Shown: one piece after another, positions 55,509 through 64,000 of the stretch | How positions within the stretch are numbered: the first letter of the stretch is position 1 | How the letters are laid out: every line of letters begins with the position of its first letter | Origin: Kutzneria chonburiensis | GTDB taxonomy: Bacteria > Actinomycetota > Actinomycetes > Mycobacteriales > Pseudonocardiaceae | NCBI RefSeq assembly: GCF_028622115.1 | Contig: NZ_CP097263.1 | Span: 2,170,001 to 2,234,000, forward strand | Reading direction: 5' to 3' | Length of the DNA: 64,000 nt | The notes under the pieces: model-generated | Database searches by the model: none | Told to the model about the DNA's origin: nothing | The model's input: the letters and a program-made list of their open reading frames with translations, nothing else | Made by a program: the position numbers and the translations under genes

Positions 55509-56359
55509 CGTGGACGAAAAATGGCTGGCCGACCAGTTCGAGAGCAATCGGGACCACCTGCGGGCGGTGGCCTACCGCATGCTCGGCTCGACCAGCGACG
55601 CCGAGGACGCGGTGCAGGAGTCGTGGCTGCGGCTGTCGCGCACCGACACCAGCGAGGTGGAGAACCTCGGCGGCTGGCTGACCACGGTGACCGCGCGGGT
55701 GTGCCTGGACATGCTGCGGTCCCGCAAGTCACGGCGTGAGGACCCCATCGACGAGGCACCTGATGCCGCGGTGGCCGGCCCCGAGCAGGAGGCGCTGCTG
55801 GCCGACTCGGTCGGGCCGGCGCTGCTGGTGGTGCTGGAGACGCTGGCCCCGGCCGAGCGGCTGGCCTTCGTGCTGCACGACCTGTTCGCGGTGCCGTTCG
55901 ACGAGATCGCGCCGATCGTCGGCCGCACGCCGACCGCGACCCGTCAGCTCGCCAGCCGGGCCCGGCGGCGGGTGCAGGGCGCGGACCGGCCCGACTCCGA
56001 CCTCAACCGGCAGCGCCGCGTGGTCGACGCGTTCCTCGCGGCCTCGCGGGACGGCAACTTCGACGCGCTGCTGGAACTGCTCGACCCGGACGTCGAGCTG
56101 CGGGCCGACGAGACGACCGTGGCGGCCTCGATGGCCAACCACGACAAGGGCGCGCCGCTGCTGTCGGCCCGCATGGCCGGCGCCCGCACGGTTGCGACGG
56201 CGTTCTCGGGCAAGGCCCGCGGCGCGCTGCCCGCCCTCATCGACGGCAACGTCGGCGCGGTGTGGATGTACAAGGGCGAGGTCATGGGGCTGTTCGTGTT
56301 CACCGTCGAGGACGACAAGGTCGTCGGCCTCGAGCTGGTCAACGACCGGGAGCGGGTGG

Positions 56360-57570
<1,211 letters not shown>

Positions 57571-57574
<4 letters not shown>

Positions 57575-57945
57575 AGGTCCAAGGTGCTCATGTCGAGCAG
57601 CGGCCGGACCTCGACCGCCCCGCCCAGCTGCGCGTCCGGCGTCTTGGCCGCCCAGGCCAGCGCCTGCTGCTCGGTCTCGGTGTCCAGCAGCAGGAAGCCG
57701 GCCACGTACTCCTTGACCTCGGCGAACGGCCCGTCGCTGGTCATGGTCTCGCCGTCCTGCACCCACACCCGCTTGGCCAGCGCCAGATCGGTCAGCCCGT
57801 TGGAGATCACCATCTCGCCGGCCGCCTCGATCTCGGCGCTGAGCGCCATGTAGCCCCGGCCGAACTCCATGCGCTGCTCGTCGGTCAACGTCTCCCACAG
57901 CGCCCGGGACCGCGGGTTGCTGTGGATCAGGATCAGGTACCGCAT
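57571..57945 (-). CDS. YCII-related (DGPF domain) protein
   Basis: A 124-residue protein: MRYLILIHSNPRSRALWETL, GRGYMALSAEIEAAGEMVIS and the diagnostic DGPFAEVKEYVAGFLLLD with the conserved DGPF at 72-75. It is a ferredoxin-like dimeric alpha/beta fold of unknown chemistry, always adjacent to ECF42 sigma genes. It is the first gene of the operon and is preceded by an ECF42-type promoter whose -10 ends about 45 bases before ATG. Confidence 0.92.
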
Positions 57946-57987
57946 GGCGTGCCTCCCGTAGGTCGCGGAAATCCTCTCACCGGCGTG

Positions 57988-58017
57988 GTGTCGAGGCCGG
58001 TTCGGCGGTTTCGACAC
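57988..58017. promoter_or_regulatory. bidirectional ECF42-type promoter
   Basis: Plus strand: TGTCGAG (57989-57995), N16, CGAC (58012-58015), reading to the cyclase gene. Minus strand: TGTCGAA (complement of 58010-58016), N16, CGAC (complement of 57990-57993), reading to the YCII/sigma operon. The two promoters are the same palindromic DNA, GTGTCGA-N16-TCGACAC. Confidence 0.8.
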
Positions 58018-58043
58018 GGGTCGATGTTCGCCAGGGTGGCGGG

Positions 58044-58964
58044 ATGGACTTTCGGGAGGTCGGCCGGCGCCTGTCCAACTGGGGCCGCTGGGACGTCGGC
58101 GGGCACCGGGACGAGCGCGGCACGACCAACCTGCTGACCCCGGAGCGGGTGGTCGCGGCGTCCGCGCTTGTGCGCGAGGGCAAGGTGTTCGACCTGGGCA
58201 TCCCGTTCGGCGCGGACGGCCCGCAGACCGGCGCGCTGCGGATCAACCCGGTGCTGACGATGAAGGAGACCGGCGTCGACCAGCACCTGCCCGGCGGGGC
58301 CCACTACTCCGACGACTACGTGTTCATGCCGCTGCAGTGCGCCTCGCAGTGGGACGGCCTGGCCCACGTCTACTACGACGACCTGCTCTACAACGGGTTT
58401 CCCGCCTCGGACATCACCCCGCACGGCACCAAGCACCTGTCGATCGAGCACCAGGCCAAGGGGCTGGTCGGCCGCGGCGTGCTGATCGACGTCGCCGGCC
58501 ATCGTGGCGTGGACTGGCTGCCGGCCGGCGAGGTGATCACCCCGGACGAGCTCGACGCCGTGCTCGCCGCGCAGGGCACCGACCTGCGCGGCGGCGACAT
58601 CCTCGCGATCCGCACCGGCTGGCGGCGCAAGTTCCTCGCTGAGCACGACCCGGCGTCGTTCATGGCCGGCGAGCCCGGTCTGGGCCTGGCCAGCTGCGAG
58701 TGGCTGGCCGACCACGAGGTGGCCGCGGTCTGCTCGGACAACTGGGCGGTCGAGGTGCTGCCCGGTGAGGACCCGGCCGTGCTGCTGCCGGTGCACCTGG
58801 TCCTCATCCGCGACATGGGCATGACGCTGGGCGAGATCCTCGACTTCGAGGAGCTGGCCGCCGACTGCGCGCAGGACGGCCGCTACGAGTTCATGATGAC
58901 CGCGCCGCCGATCAAGTTCCGCCGCGCCGTCGGGTCGCCGACCAATCCGCTGGCGATCAAGTGA
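58044..58964 (+). CDS. Cyclase family (kynurenine formamidase-like) metal hydrolase
   Basis: A 306-residue protein. HLPGGAHYSDDYVFMPLQCA, then SQWDGLAHVYYDDLLYNG near 95-112 give the conserved cyclase metal signature (D-x-L-x-H), and HGTKHLSIEHQAKGLVGRGV and DILAIRTGW follow. It belongs to the SrcB/KynB-like cyclases with metal-dependent hydrolase or lactonase activity. Transcription should start at the shared ECF42 promoter, whose -10 is about 29 bases upstream of ATG. The product is probably induced with the YCII/sigma operon. Confidence 0.88.
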   Translation: MDFREVGRRLSNWGRWDVGGHRDERGTTNLLTPERVVAASALVREGKVFDLGIPFGADGPQTGALRINPVLTMKETGVDQHLPGGAHYSDDYVFMPLQCASQWDGLAHVYYDDLLYNGFPASDITPHGTKHLSIEHQAKGLVGRGVLIDVAGHRGVDWLPAGEVITPDELDAVLAAQGTDLRGGDILAIRTGWRRKFLAEHDPASFMAGEPGLGLASCEWLADHEVAAVCSDNWAVEVLPGEDPAVLLPVHLVLIRDMGMTLGEILDFEELAADCAQDGRYEFMMTAPPIKFRRAVGSPTNPLAIK

Positions 58965-59000
58965 CCGGTGTCGAAAAGTAGCGAGCGGCTTCGACACCGG
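58965..59000. promoter_or_regulatory. ECF42-type promoter for the SnoaL-like gene
   Basis: Inverted arms CCGGTGTCGAA (58965-58975) and TTCGACACCGG (58990-59000). Reading right, TGTCGAA, N16 and CGAC (58992-58995) match the promoter at 57988-58017. Predicted transcription starts about 20-25 bases before ATG 59027. Confidence 0.75.
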
Positions 59001-59026
59001 CCCGACCGAGCGGAAGGGACACAGTC

Positions 59027-59461
59027 ATGAGCAGCAGCGACGAGATCCGAGACCTGATCATTGCGGCCGAGGCGGCGATGAAGGACGGCGATGCGCAGCG
59101 GTTGATCGACCGCTACACGGCCGACGTGGTCAAGTTCGACCTGGCCCCGCCGCTGGGCCGCCGCGGCGACGCCGCCCGGGACGTGCCGGGCCAGCTGGCC
59201 TGGTTCGCCACCTTCGACGGCCCGGTGGACTACCGGATCACCGAGCTGGAGATCGAGGTCGGCGGCGATCTGGCCTTCGCCCACTCGCTCAACCGCCTGT
59301 CGGCCACCCCGAAGGGCATGGACTTCGCCTTCGAGCTGTGGTTCCGCGCCACCTACGGCCTGCGGCGGACGGCCGAGGGCTGGCGCATCGCCCACGAGCA
59401 CACGTCCACGCCGTTCTACATGGACGGCTCGCTGCGCGCGGCCACCGACCTCAAGCCGTAG
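59027..59461 (+). CDS. SnoaL/ketosteroid isomerase-like protein
   Basis: A 144-residue NTF2-fold protein: RDLIIAAEAAMKDGDAQRLI, VVKFDLAPPLGRRG, and end strands ATYGLRRTAEGWRIAHEHTS with the typical RIAHEHxS terminus. GGAAGGG precedes ATG. Downstream of its own ECF42-type promoter, it is probably a further member of the sigma regulon along with the cyclase. Function is unknown. It ends 11 bases inside the convergent monooxygenase gene. Confidence 0.85.
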   Translation: MSSSDEIRDLIIAAEAAMKDGDAQRLIDRYTADVVKFDLAPPLGRRGDAARDVPGQLAWFATFDGPVDYRITELEIEVGGDLAFAHSLNRLSATPKGMDFAFELWFRATYGLRRTAEGWRIAHEHTSTPFYMDGSLRAATDLKP

Positions 59462-60956
59462 GGGAGCCGAACCAGCGGGTCAGCGCCTCGGCCAGCCCGG
59501 CCGACGACGTCCCGGCCCAGGCGACGAAGCCGTCGGGGCGGATGAGCAGCGCGGGGTGGTCGGGATGGGCGCCGGCGACGACGTCCACCCGATCCCGCCA
59601 CCCAGCCGCGACCTCGCCGACGCCGGCCAGGTCGAGCAGCACCGGCCGGCCGGTCCGCAGCAGCTCCGCCAGCCGCACCACCCCAGCGGTGGTGGTCACC
59701 GACAGCTCCGGCATGAGCCGCCCGACCAGCGGATCGTCGGCCTGCTCGTAGCGGATGTCGTTGCCGGACATGGTGTTCGCGATGTGCCCGATATTGTCCG
59801 GCGAGGCCAGCAGCTCCCCGAACAGGGTGCGCAGGGCGGTGACCTTCGTGCCCGGGGCGAGCAGCGCCGACTGGGCCTGGGTCTGCATCGCCACCCGCTC
59901 GGCCACCGGATACCGCTCCGAGTGGTAGGTGTCGAGCAGCCCGTCCGGGGCCCAGCCGTGGATCGCGGCCCCGAGCTTCCACGCCAGATTGGTGACGTCC
60001 TGCAGGCCCGCGTTCAGCCCCGGCGCACCAATGCCGGCATGCACGTGGGCGGCGTCTCCGGCCAGGAAGACCCGGTCGTCACGGAACCGCCCGGCGATCC
60101 GCGTGTTGTTGCCGCTGAGCCGGCGCAGCAGCGGCGTCCGGTCCAGCATCGGCGGCTCCAGCGGCACGTCCACCCCGAGCACCCGCTTCACGCTGGCCCG
60201 CAGCTCGTCCAACGTCATGGGCCCAGGGTCATCCAGCGCTGTGTCGTCGGGCGCCCCGCCCCATTCCATGGTGTTCACGGTGACGGCGTCCTCGAACCGC
60301 GCCCAGATGAACACCCCGGTCTCGGTGCGGTGGAACATGAACGCCGGGATGTCGCCGTGGCCGGGCACCGGCAGCGCCATGGCCGCCGCGGTCGGCAGGC
60401 TGACATTGGCCGACCGGCTGACCACGTCGTCGTCGGTCACGCCCGGGAAGTCGATGCCGGCCAGCTTGCGCACCGTGCTCCGGCCGCCGTCACAGCCCAC
60501 CAGGAACCGGGCGGTGAACTGGCCGGCGTCGGTCTCCACCGCGATGTAAGACCCATGGTCGGTGAAGCCTGTTACATCGACGCCACGACGGATCTCCGCG
60601 CCGAGTCCGACGGCGTGCTCCTCCAGGATCGCCTCCAGCCGCCGCTGCGGGATCTGGATCGCGTACATCGGGTTCTCGGGTAGTTCCCGCAGGTCAAGGC
60701 GCATGCCGCCGTAGGTGAAGAACGGTGTGGCGGCCGGTGGGGCGGGCCAGCCGGCGAGCTTCTCGTAGAGGCCGCGGGCGTCGAGGAGCCGCGCGACCAC
60801 GCCCATCAGGCCGTTGGCCTTGGGCGCGGTCGCCCGTTCCGGCAAGCGTTCCAGCACCAGCGGCCGCACCCCGGCCAGCCGCAGCTCGGCGGCCAGCATC
60901 AGCCCGTTCGGTCCGGCGCCGGCGATCACCACATCGAAGTCCGTGTCGAGGTCCAT
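59451..60956 (-). CDS. FAD-dependent aromatic monooxygenase
   Basis: A 501-residue group A flavoprotein. The FAD motif [20 protein letters not shown] near 11-30, the DG motif [20 protein letters not shown] and VFLAGDAAHVHAGIGAPGLN near 295 are intact. It is less like Rox in the middle and C-terminal parts, and lacks the Rox [14 protein letters not shown] segment. A block of 41 identical bases plus a 58-base identical block are shared with rox at 51 kb, in an otherwise diverged gene, suggesting gene conversion. Typical substrates are phenols and aromatic polyketides. The start is ATG 60956. Confidence 0.9.
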   Translation of the reverse strand: MDLDTDFDVVIAGAGPNGLMLAAELRLAGVRPLVLERLPERATAPKANGLMGVVARLLDARGLYEKLAGWPAPPAATPFFTYGGMRLDLRELPENPMYAIQIPQRRLEAILEEHAVGLGAEIRRGVDVTGFTDHGSYIAVETDAGQFTARFLVGCDGGRSTVRKLAGIDFPGVTDDDVVSRSANVSLPTAAAMALPVPGHGDIPAFMFHRTETGVFIWARFEDAVTVNTMEWGGAPDDTALDDPGPMTLDELRASVKRVLGVDVPLEPPMLDRTPLLRRLSGNNTRIAGRFRDDRVFLAGDAAHVHAGIGAPGLNAGLQDVTNLAWKLGAAIHGWAPDGLLDTYHSERYPVAERVAMQTQAQSALLAPGTKVTALRTLFGELLASPDNIGHIANTMSGNDIRYEQADDPLVGRLMPELSVTTTAGVVRLAELLRTGRPVLLDLAGVGEVAAGWRDRVDVVAGAHPDHPALLIRPDGFVAWAGTSSAGLAEALTRWFGSPTA

Positions 60957-61045
60957 GCCACCCACGCTACAGAAACTTGCGCGTCACGCAAAGATGCGGG
61001 GCGCGCAAATTGGTGACCCGGGACTGTTGTGCCAGGGTTGCCGGC

Positions 61046-61855
61046 GTGACTGATCTGCGGGTGACGACCCGCAACGCCCGGTTCCAGCAGTGGGAGGCGT
61101 TGCTCGGCAACCGGACCAAAAGGCAGCGCACCGGCGAGTTCCTGGTGCACGGCGTCCGACCCATCACGCTGGCCGTCGAGCACGGCTGGCCCCTGGCGGC
61201 GCTGCTCTACCCGGCCGGCCGGCGGCTGTCCAAGTGGGCCGAGGAGCTGCTGGACACCACCACCGCCACCCGGGTGTCCATGGCCCCCGAACTGCTGGCC
61301 GAGCTGGGGGAGAAGGACGCCGACGACGCGCCGGAACTGATCGCCGTTGCCGAGCTGCCGCCCGACGACCTCGACCGCATCCCGGTGCCCGACGACTTCC
61401 TCGGCGTCGTGTTCGACCGGCCGACCAGCCCCGGCAACATCGGCACGGTCATCCGCTCGGCCGACGCCTTCGGCGCGCACGGCGTGATCGTCGCCGGGCA
61501 CGCCGCCGACATCTACGACCCCCGCACGGTCCGGGCCAGCACCGGCTCGTTCTTCGCGCTGCCGGTGGTCCGCGCCGACGCTGCCGCAACTGTTATCGAA
61601 TGGATTCGGTCCCAACCCGTAACGGTCCGCATCGTGGGCACCGATGAGCACGGCACAGCGGTTGTCGACCGGCACGAGCTCACCGGCCCGACACTGCTGG
61701 TGGTCGGGAACGAGACCGCGGGCATGAGCAACGCATGGCGCGCGGCCTGCGACGACGTGCTGAGCATCCCCATCGGAGGGGCGGCCAGTTCGCTCAACGC
61801 GGCGAACGCGGCGTCCATTGTTCTCTATGAGGTAGCACGACAGCGCAGACTGTGA
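61046..61855 (+). CDS. SpoU/TrmH family RNA methyltransferase
   Basis: A 269-residue SPOUT methyltransferase. An N-terminal substrate-binding domain (about 1-100, RTGEFLVHGVRPITLAVEHG) precedes a knotted catalytic domain: GVVFDRPTSPGNIGTVIRSA near 118-137 (motif I), LLVVGNETAGMSNAW near 214-228 (motif II) and LSIPIGGAASSLNAANAASI near 237-256 (motif III). SAM-dependent 2'-O-methylation of tRNA or rRNA is expected; the target base is not determined. The GTG start has no clear ribosome site. Confidence 0.93.
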   Translation: MTDLRVTTRNARFQQWEALLGNRTKRQRTGEFLVHGVRPITLAVEHGWPLAALLYPAGRRLSKWAEELLDTTTATRVSMAPELLAELGEKDADDAPELIAVAELPPDDLDRIPVPDDFLGVVFDRPTSPGNIGTVIRSADAFGAHGVIVAGHAADIYDPRTVRASTGSFFALPVVRADAAATVIEWIRSQPVTVRIVGTDEHGTAVVDRHELTGPTLLVVGNETAGMSNAWRAACDDVLSIPIGGAASSLNAANAASIVLYEVARQRRL

Positions 61856-61922
61856 TGTATCTGCGGGCCCTCTCCATTCATCTTGGTTTACATTGGGTGT
61901 TCACCATGGGGAGGTCGAGAAG

Positions 61923-62924
61923 GTGGACGACGAGACGAGGCCGGCCGAACGCAGCACGGGGGCTGCTCGGAACCAGGTGCTGCGGGGCCGGCTCAGCCGG
62001 GCGACCGAACTGGCGGCGCGCGCGGTGGCCGCCGCCCAACACATCGGCGGCGCGGGTCTTGGGGAGGACCTGCCCGCCGCGCTCGCGGTCCAGGCCTGGG
62101 CCGCGGCCTGGCGGGGCGACTCGCAGCTGGCCGACCAGGCGTCGGCCCGCGTGATGAGTCAGCTGGACGCCAACTGGGCCCGTCGACTGCTGGTGGAGCT
62201 GCTGGGGTCGCGGCTGCACCTGGGAGACGTCGACGGCTGCCAGCGCCTGGCCACGCTGGCCGGCGTGGACACCGACCCGGGCCGCGTCGCGCCGGTGCTG
62301 CGGCCGTGGGTCTGCGAATCGATGGTCAACCTGGAGCTCACCCGCAGCCGGCCGGCCCGCGCCGCGCTGTGGGCCGAGCACGCCGCCGAGTCGTCCTCGC
62401 CGGCGATGTGGGGGCACACCGCGGTCATGCACCTGGCCAACGGCCAGGTCGCGCTGGCCCGCAACGACCTCCAGGTGGCGCAGTTACGGGCCGGCCGGGC
62501 CGCCGAGGCGTTCACCGAGGCCGGCATGCCCGGCTACGCGGCCCGGTCGCACGCCGTGGTCGGCGCCGCGCTGATCGGCATGGGGGAGCGGGACTCGGCG
62601 CTGCGGGAGCTGAGCGTGGCCCGACGGCTGGCCGAGAGCTGCGGGGCACGGGCGCTGGCCGCCGAACTGGTCGACACCCAGCTCAGCCTGTCGGTGCGGC
62701 GCGCGCCGCAGGTCCGCAGCATGGACACGCTGACCGTGCGCGAGCACGAGGTCGCCGAGCTGGCCGTGCGTGGGCTGACCAACCGGCAGATCGCCGAGAA
62801 GCTGGTGGTCAGCGTGAAGACCGTGGAGGGCCACCTGTCCCGCGTGTTCACCAAGCTGGGGGTGCCCTGCCGGACCGCGCTGGCCGCGCCGCTGCGCAAG
62901 ATGGACGCCGAACTGGTGCACTGA
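61923..62924 (+). CDS. LuxR family transcriptional regulator with helical sensor domain
   Basis: A 333-residue protein. Most of it is TPR-like helices (LSRATELAARAVAAAQHIGG and PARAALWAEHAAESSS). The C-terminal LuxR HTH reads LTVREHEVAELAVRGLTNRQ then IAEKLVVSVKTVEGHLSRVF near 285-325. The GTG start gives VDDETRPAE, with GGGGAGG upstream; longer in-frame starts would be in AT-rich non-coding sequence. No receiver or PAS domain is seen, so the ligand is probably sensed by the helical region. Confidence 0.9.
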   Translation: MDDETRPAERSTGAARNQVLRGRLSRATELAARAVAAAQHIGGAGLGEDLPAALAVQAWAAAWRGDSQLADQASARVMSQLDANWARRLLVELLGSRLHLGDVDGCQRLATLAGVDTDPGRVAPVLRPWVCESMVNLELTRSRPARAALWAEHAAESSSPAMWGHTAVMHLANGQVALARNDLQVAQLRAGRAAEAFTEAGMPGYAARSHAVVGAALIGMGERDSALRELSVARRLAESCGARALAAELVDTQLSLSVRRAPQVRSMDTLTVREHEVAELAVRGLTNRQIAEKLVVSVKTVEGHLSRVFTKLGVPCRTALAAPLRKMDAELVH

Positions 62925-62945
62925 GAATCTGTTCTGGGGTTGCCG

Positions 62946-62982
62946 TTTCCGCACGGGACCGGCGTGTGGTTCCGTGCGGAAA
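62946..62982. terminator. hairpin downstream of the LuxR gene
   Basis: TTTCCGCACGG (62946-62956) and CCGTGCGGAAA (62972-62982), perfect 11-bp stem with a 15-base loop, starting 22 bases after the luxR stop. The A/T ends favour a terminator. A second short dyad TCACCA-TCG-TTGGTGA (63013-63028) lies before the L,D-transpeptidase gene. Confidence 0.6.
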
Positions 62983-63082
62983 TAACCTGATCCGTGGGAA
63001 TTCGGTGAACTGTCACCATCGTTGGTGATCTTGCTCTACGATCGCGCCGACCACGCTGTCCCGCGATCCAGGAGAACATCCG

Positions 63083-63748
63083 ATGCCCAACCGTGTCGTC
63101 ACGGCGCTGGCGGCCACGGCCGTGCTGCTCGCCACCGCCGCTGCCCCCGCGACCGCGTCCACGCTGCCCCTGACCTACCAGGGCAGCGCCGGCCAGGTCA
63201 TCACGGTGATCGCCGACAGCCCCACCGCCACCACCGCGGTGCTGACCGCGTGGGAACGCCACGGCTCGAAGTGGCGCGCCGTGCACGGCCCCGTGACCGC
63301 CAACGTCGGCTCGCAGGGCATCGGGCAGGCCAGCGAGACGACGTCCAAGACCCCGGCCGGCGTGTGGACGCTGACCGAGGCGTTCGGCATCCAGGCCAAC
63401 GACGGCACCCGGCTGCCCTACCGCCAGGTCGGCACCTCCGACTGGTGGGTGTCGGACACGACCTCGCCGCTCTACAACACCTACTACCACTGCGACCCCG
63501 GGACGTGCCCGTTCAACGAGGGCGCCGGCGAGGACCTGGGCAAGGCCGGCCCGGTCTACGACCACGCCGTGGTCATCGACTACAACCGCACCCCGGTCGT
63601 GCCCGGCGCCGGCTCCGCGTTCTTCCTGCACGTCTCGGCGGGCAAGCCGACCGCGGGCTGCGTGTCCATCCCGGCCGACGACCTCAAGGCGGTCATGGCC
63701 TGGCTCGACCCGGCCCAGCACCCGGTGATCGACATCGCCGTCAAGTAG
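63083..63748 (+). CDS. Secreted L,D-transpeptidase (YkuD-fold) family protein
   Basis: A 221-residue exported protein. Signal peptide MPNRVVTALAATAVLLATAA, cleavage near ATAS. The catalytic C-terminus FFLHVSAGKPTAGCVSIPAD carries the Cys nucleophile (AGCVSI) and upstream His of YkuD enzymes; upstream motifs KTPAGVWTLTEAFG and YDHAVVIDYN also match. It has no bacterial Ig-like domain, so it belongs to the shorter amidase/transpeptidase-like group that includes non-classical members. It acts on peptidoglycan outside the membrane. AGGAGAACATCCG precedes ATG. Confidence 0.88.
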   Translation: MPNRVVTALAATAVLLATAAAPATASTLPLTYQGSAGQVITVIADSPTATTAVLTAWERHGSKWRAVHGPVTANVGSQGIGQASETTSKTPAGVWTLTEAFGIQANDGTRLPYRQVGTSDWWVSDTTSPLYNTYYHCDPGTCPFNEGAGEDLGKAGPVYDHAVVIDYNRTPVVPGAGSAFFLHVSAGKPTAGCVSIPADDLKAVMAWLDPAQHPVIDIAVK

Positions 63749-63749
63749 G

Positions 63750-64000
63750 TCAGCACATCGTGAGGAACCGGTCGAGGACCTTCACCCCGAAGTGCAGGCC
63801 CTCGACCGGCACCCGCTCGTTGACGCCGTGGGCCATGGCCCGGTAGTCGAAGCCTTCGGGCACCCACAGGGGGTGAAGCCATAGCCGGGGATCCCCAGCC
63901 GGGCGAACGCCTTCGCGTCGGTGCCGCCGCCAAGGCAGTACGGCACGACCACGGCCGCCGGATCGGCCCAGCGCAGGGCGTCGGCGATCGCGTCGAACCA
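63750..64000 (-). CDS. M20 family metallopeptidase, C-terminal part (right edge), frame broken at 63869
   Basis: The minus-strand frame enters from the right edge with WFDAIADALRWADPAAVVVP, then YCLGGGTDAKAFARLG, the conserved M20 C-terminal segment also seen in the peptidase at 16.7 kb (MLSGGTDAKSFQRLG). The end (AMAHGVNERVPVEGLHFGVK, VLDRFLTMC) contains the last metal-binding His. One extra C in the 5-base run 63869-63873 joins the parts. The gene is incomplete and convergent with the L,D-transpeptidase gene, one base apart. Confidence 0.8.
   Translation of the reverse strand, partial: VRRDRRRPALGRSGGRGRAVLPWRRHRREGVRPAGDPRLWLHPLWVPEGFDYRAMAHGVNERVPVEGLHFGVKVLDRFLTMC

Overview
High-GC actinobacterial chromosome, most consistent with Pseudonocardiaceae (inference). 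The markers are a mycothiol-dependent maleylpyruvate isomerase-type enzyme, three F420-type oxidoreductase families, SARP, TetR and MarR regulators, ECF41- and ECF42-type sigma factors, many secreted hydrolases, a rifampin-monooxygenase with its promoter element, and frequent leaderless start codons (a TANNNT hexamer 6-8 nt before ATG/GTG). No rRNA, tRNA, CRISPR array or insertion sequence was seen. The window is ordinary to accessory chromosome; the only recombinase is one orphan tyrosine recombinase.

Layout. 1-3.2 kb: a CoA-transferase/HMG-CoA-lyase pair divergent from an MFS carrier. 3.2-7.9 kb: a SARP-type regulator, an APH-family kinase and a decayed SEC-C gene. 7.9-16.3 kb: an SDR, then secreted proteins (parallel beta-helix, delta-60 repeat protein, GH31 glucosidase) around a mycothiol enzyme. 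16.4-20.2 kb: an M20 peptidase, a hydrolase/TetR pair with its operator and a P-loop kinase, punctuated by three copies of a short element ending in a conserved GTG start (VTTES). 20.1-27 kb: a YidC paralogue operon and a housekeeping-like block (DUF5703, YncE-like lipoprotein, AKR, LLM oxidoreductase, phosphatase) resembling mycobacterial Rv2135c-Rv2138. 27-30.5 kb: an HTH-STAND-TPR protein divergent from a tiny membrane protein. 30.5-38.8 kb: an M4 protease, a four-gene hydrolase/amidohydrolase/two-glycosyltransferase operon, a secreted serine hydrolase and a pentapeptide protein. 38.8-48 kb: small regulator-enzyme modules (TetR, MarR), then an unknown cluster with a membrane protein and a Cys-motif coiled-coil protein. 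48-52.8 kb: two Rox-type monooxygenases, a VOC protein, a rifampin-associated palindrome and a tyrosine recombinase. 52.8-61 kb: an MFS exporter, ECF41 and ECF42 sigma modules whose cognate promoters can be read from the sequence, a cyclase, a SnoaL-like protein and a third flavin monooxygenase. 61-64 kb: an SpoU methyltransferase, a LuxR regulator, an L,D-transpeptidase and a truncated M20 peptidase.

One property affects the whole annotation. Seven genes carry nine frame breaks (SARP, GH31 three times, YncE-like lipoprotein, AKR, TetR at 39 kb, coiled-coil protein, terminal M20 peptidase). Every one is repaired by adding a single C or G to a 3-5 base C/G run. This looks like systematic homopolymer under-calling rather than nine pseudogenes, so these genes are annotated across the breaks. 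The SEC-C gene at 7.4 kb is different (a stop plus an extra T) and is called a pseudogene.

Regulatory sequence is unusually legible: a divergent pair of GTCACA-N16-CGTC promoters (ECF41), two TGTCGAR-N16-CGAC promoters of which one is fully bidirectional (ECF42), twin MarR palindromes, several TetR operators, a rifampin-associated element, and two families of long perfect intergenic palindromes.
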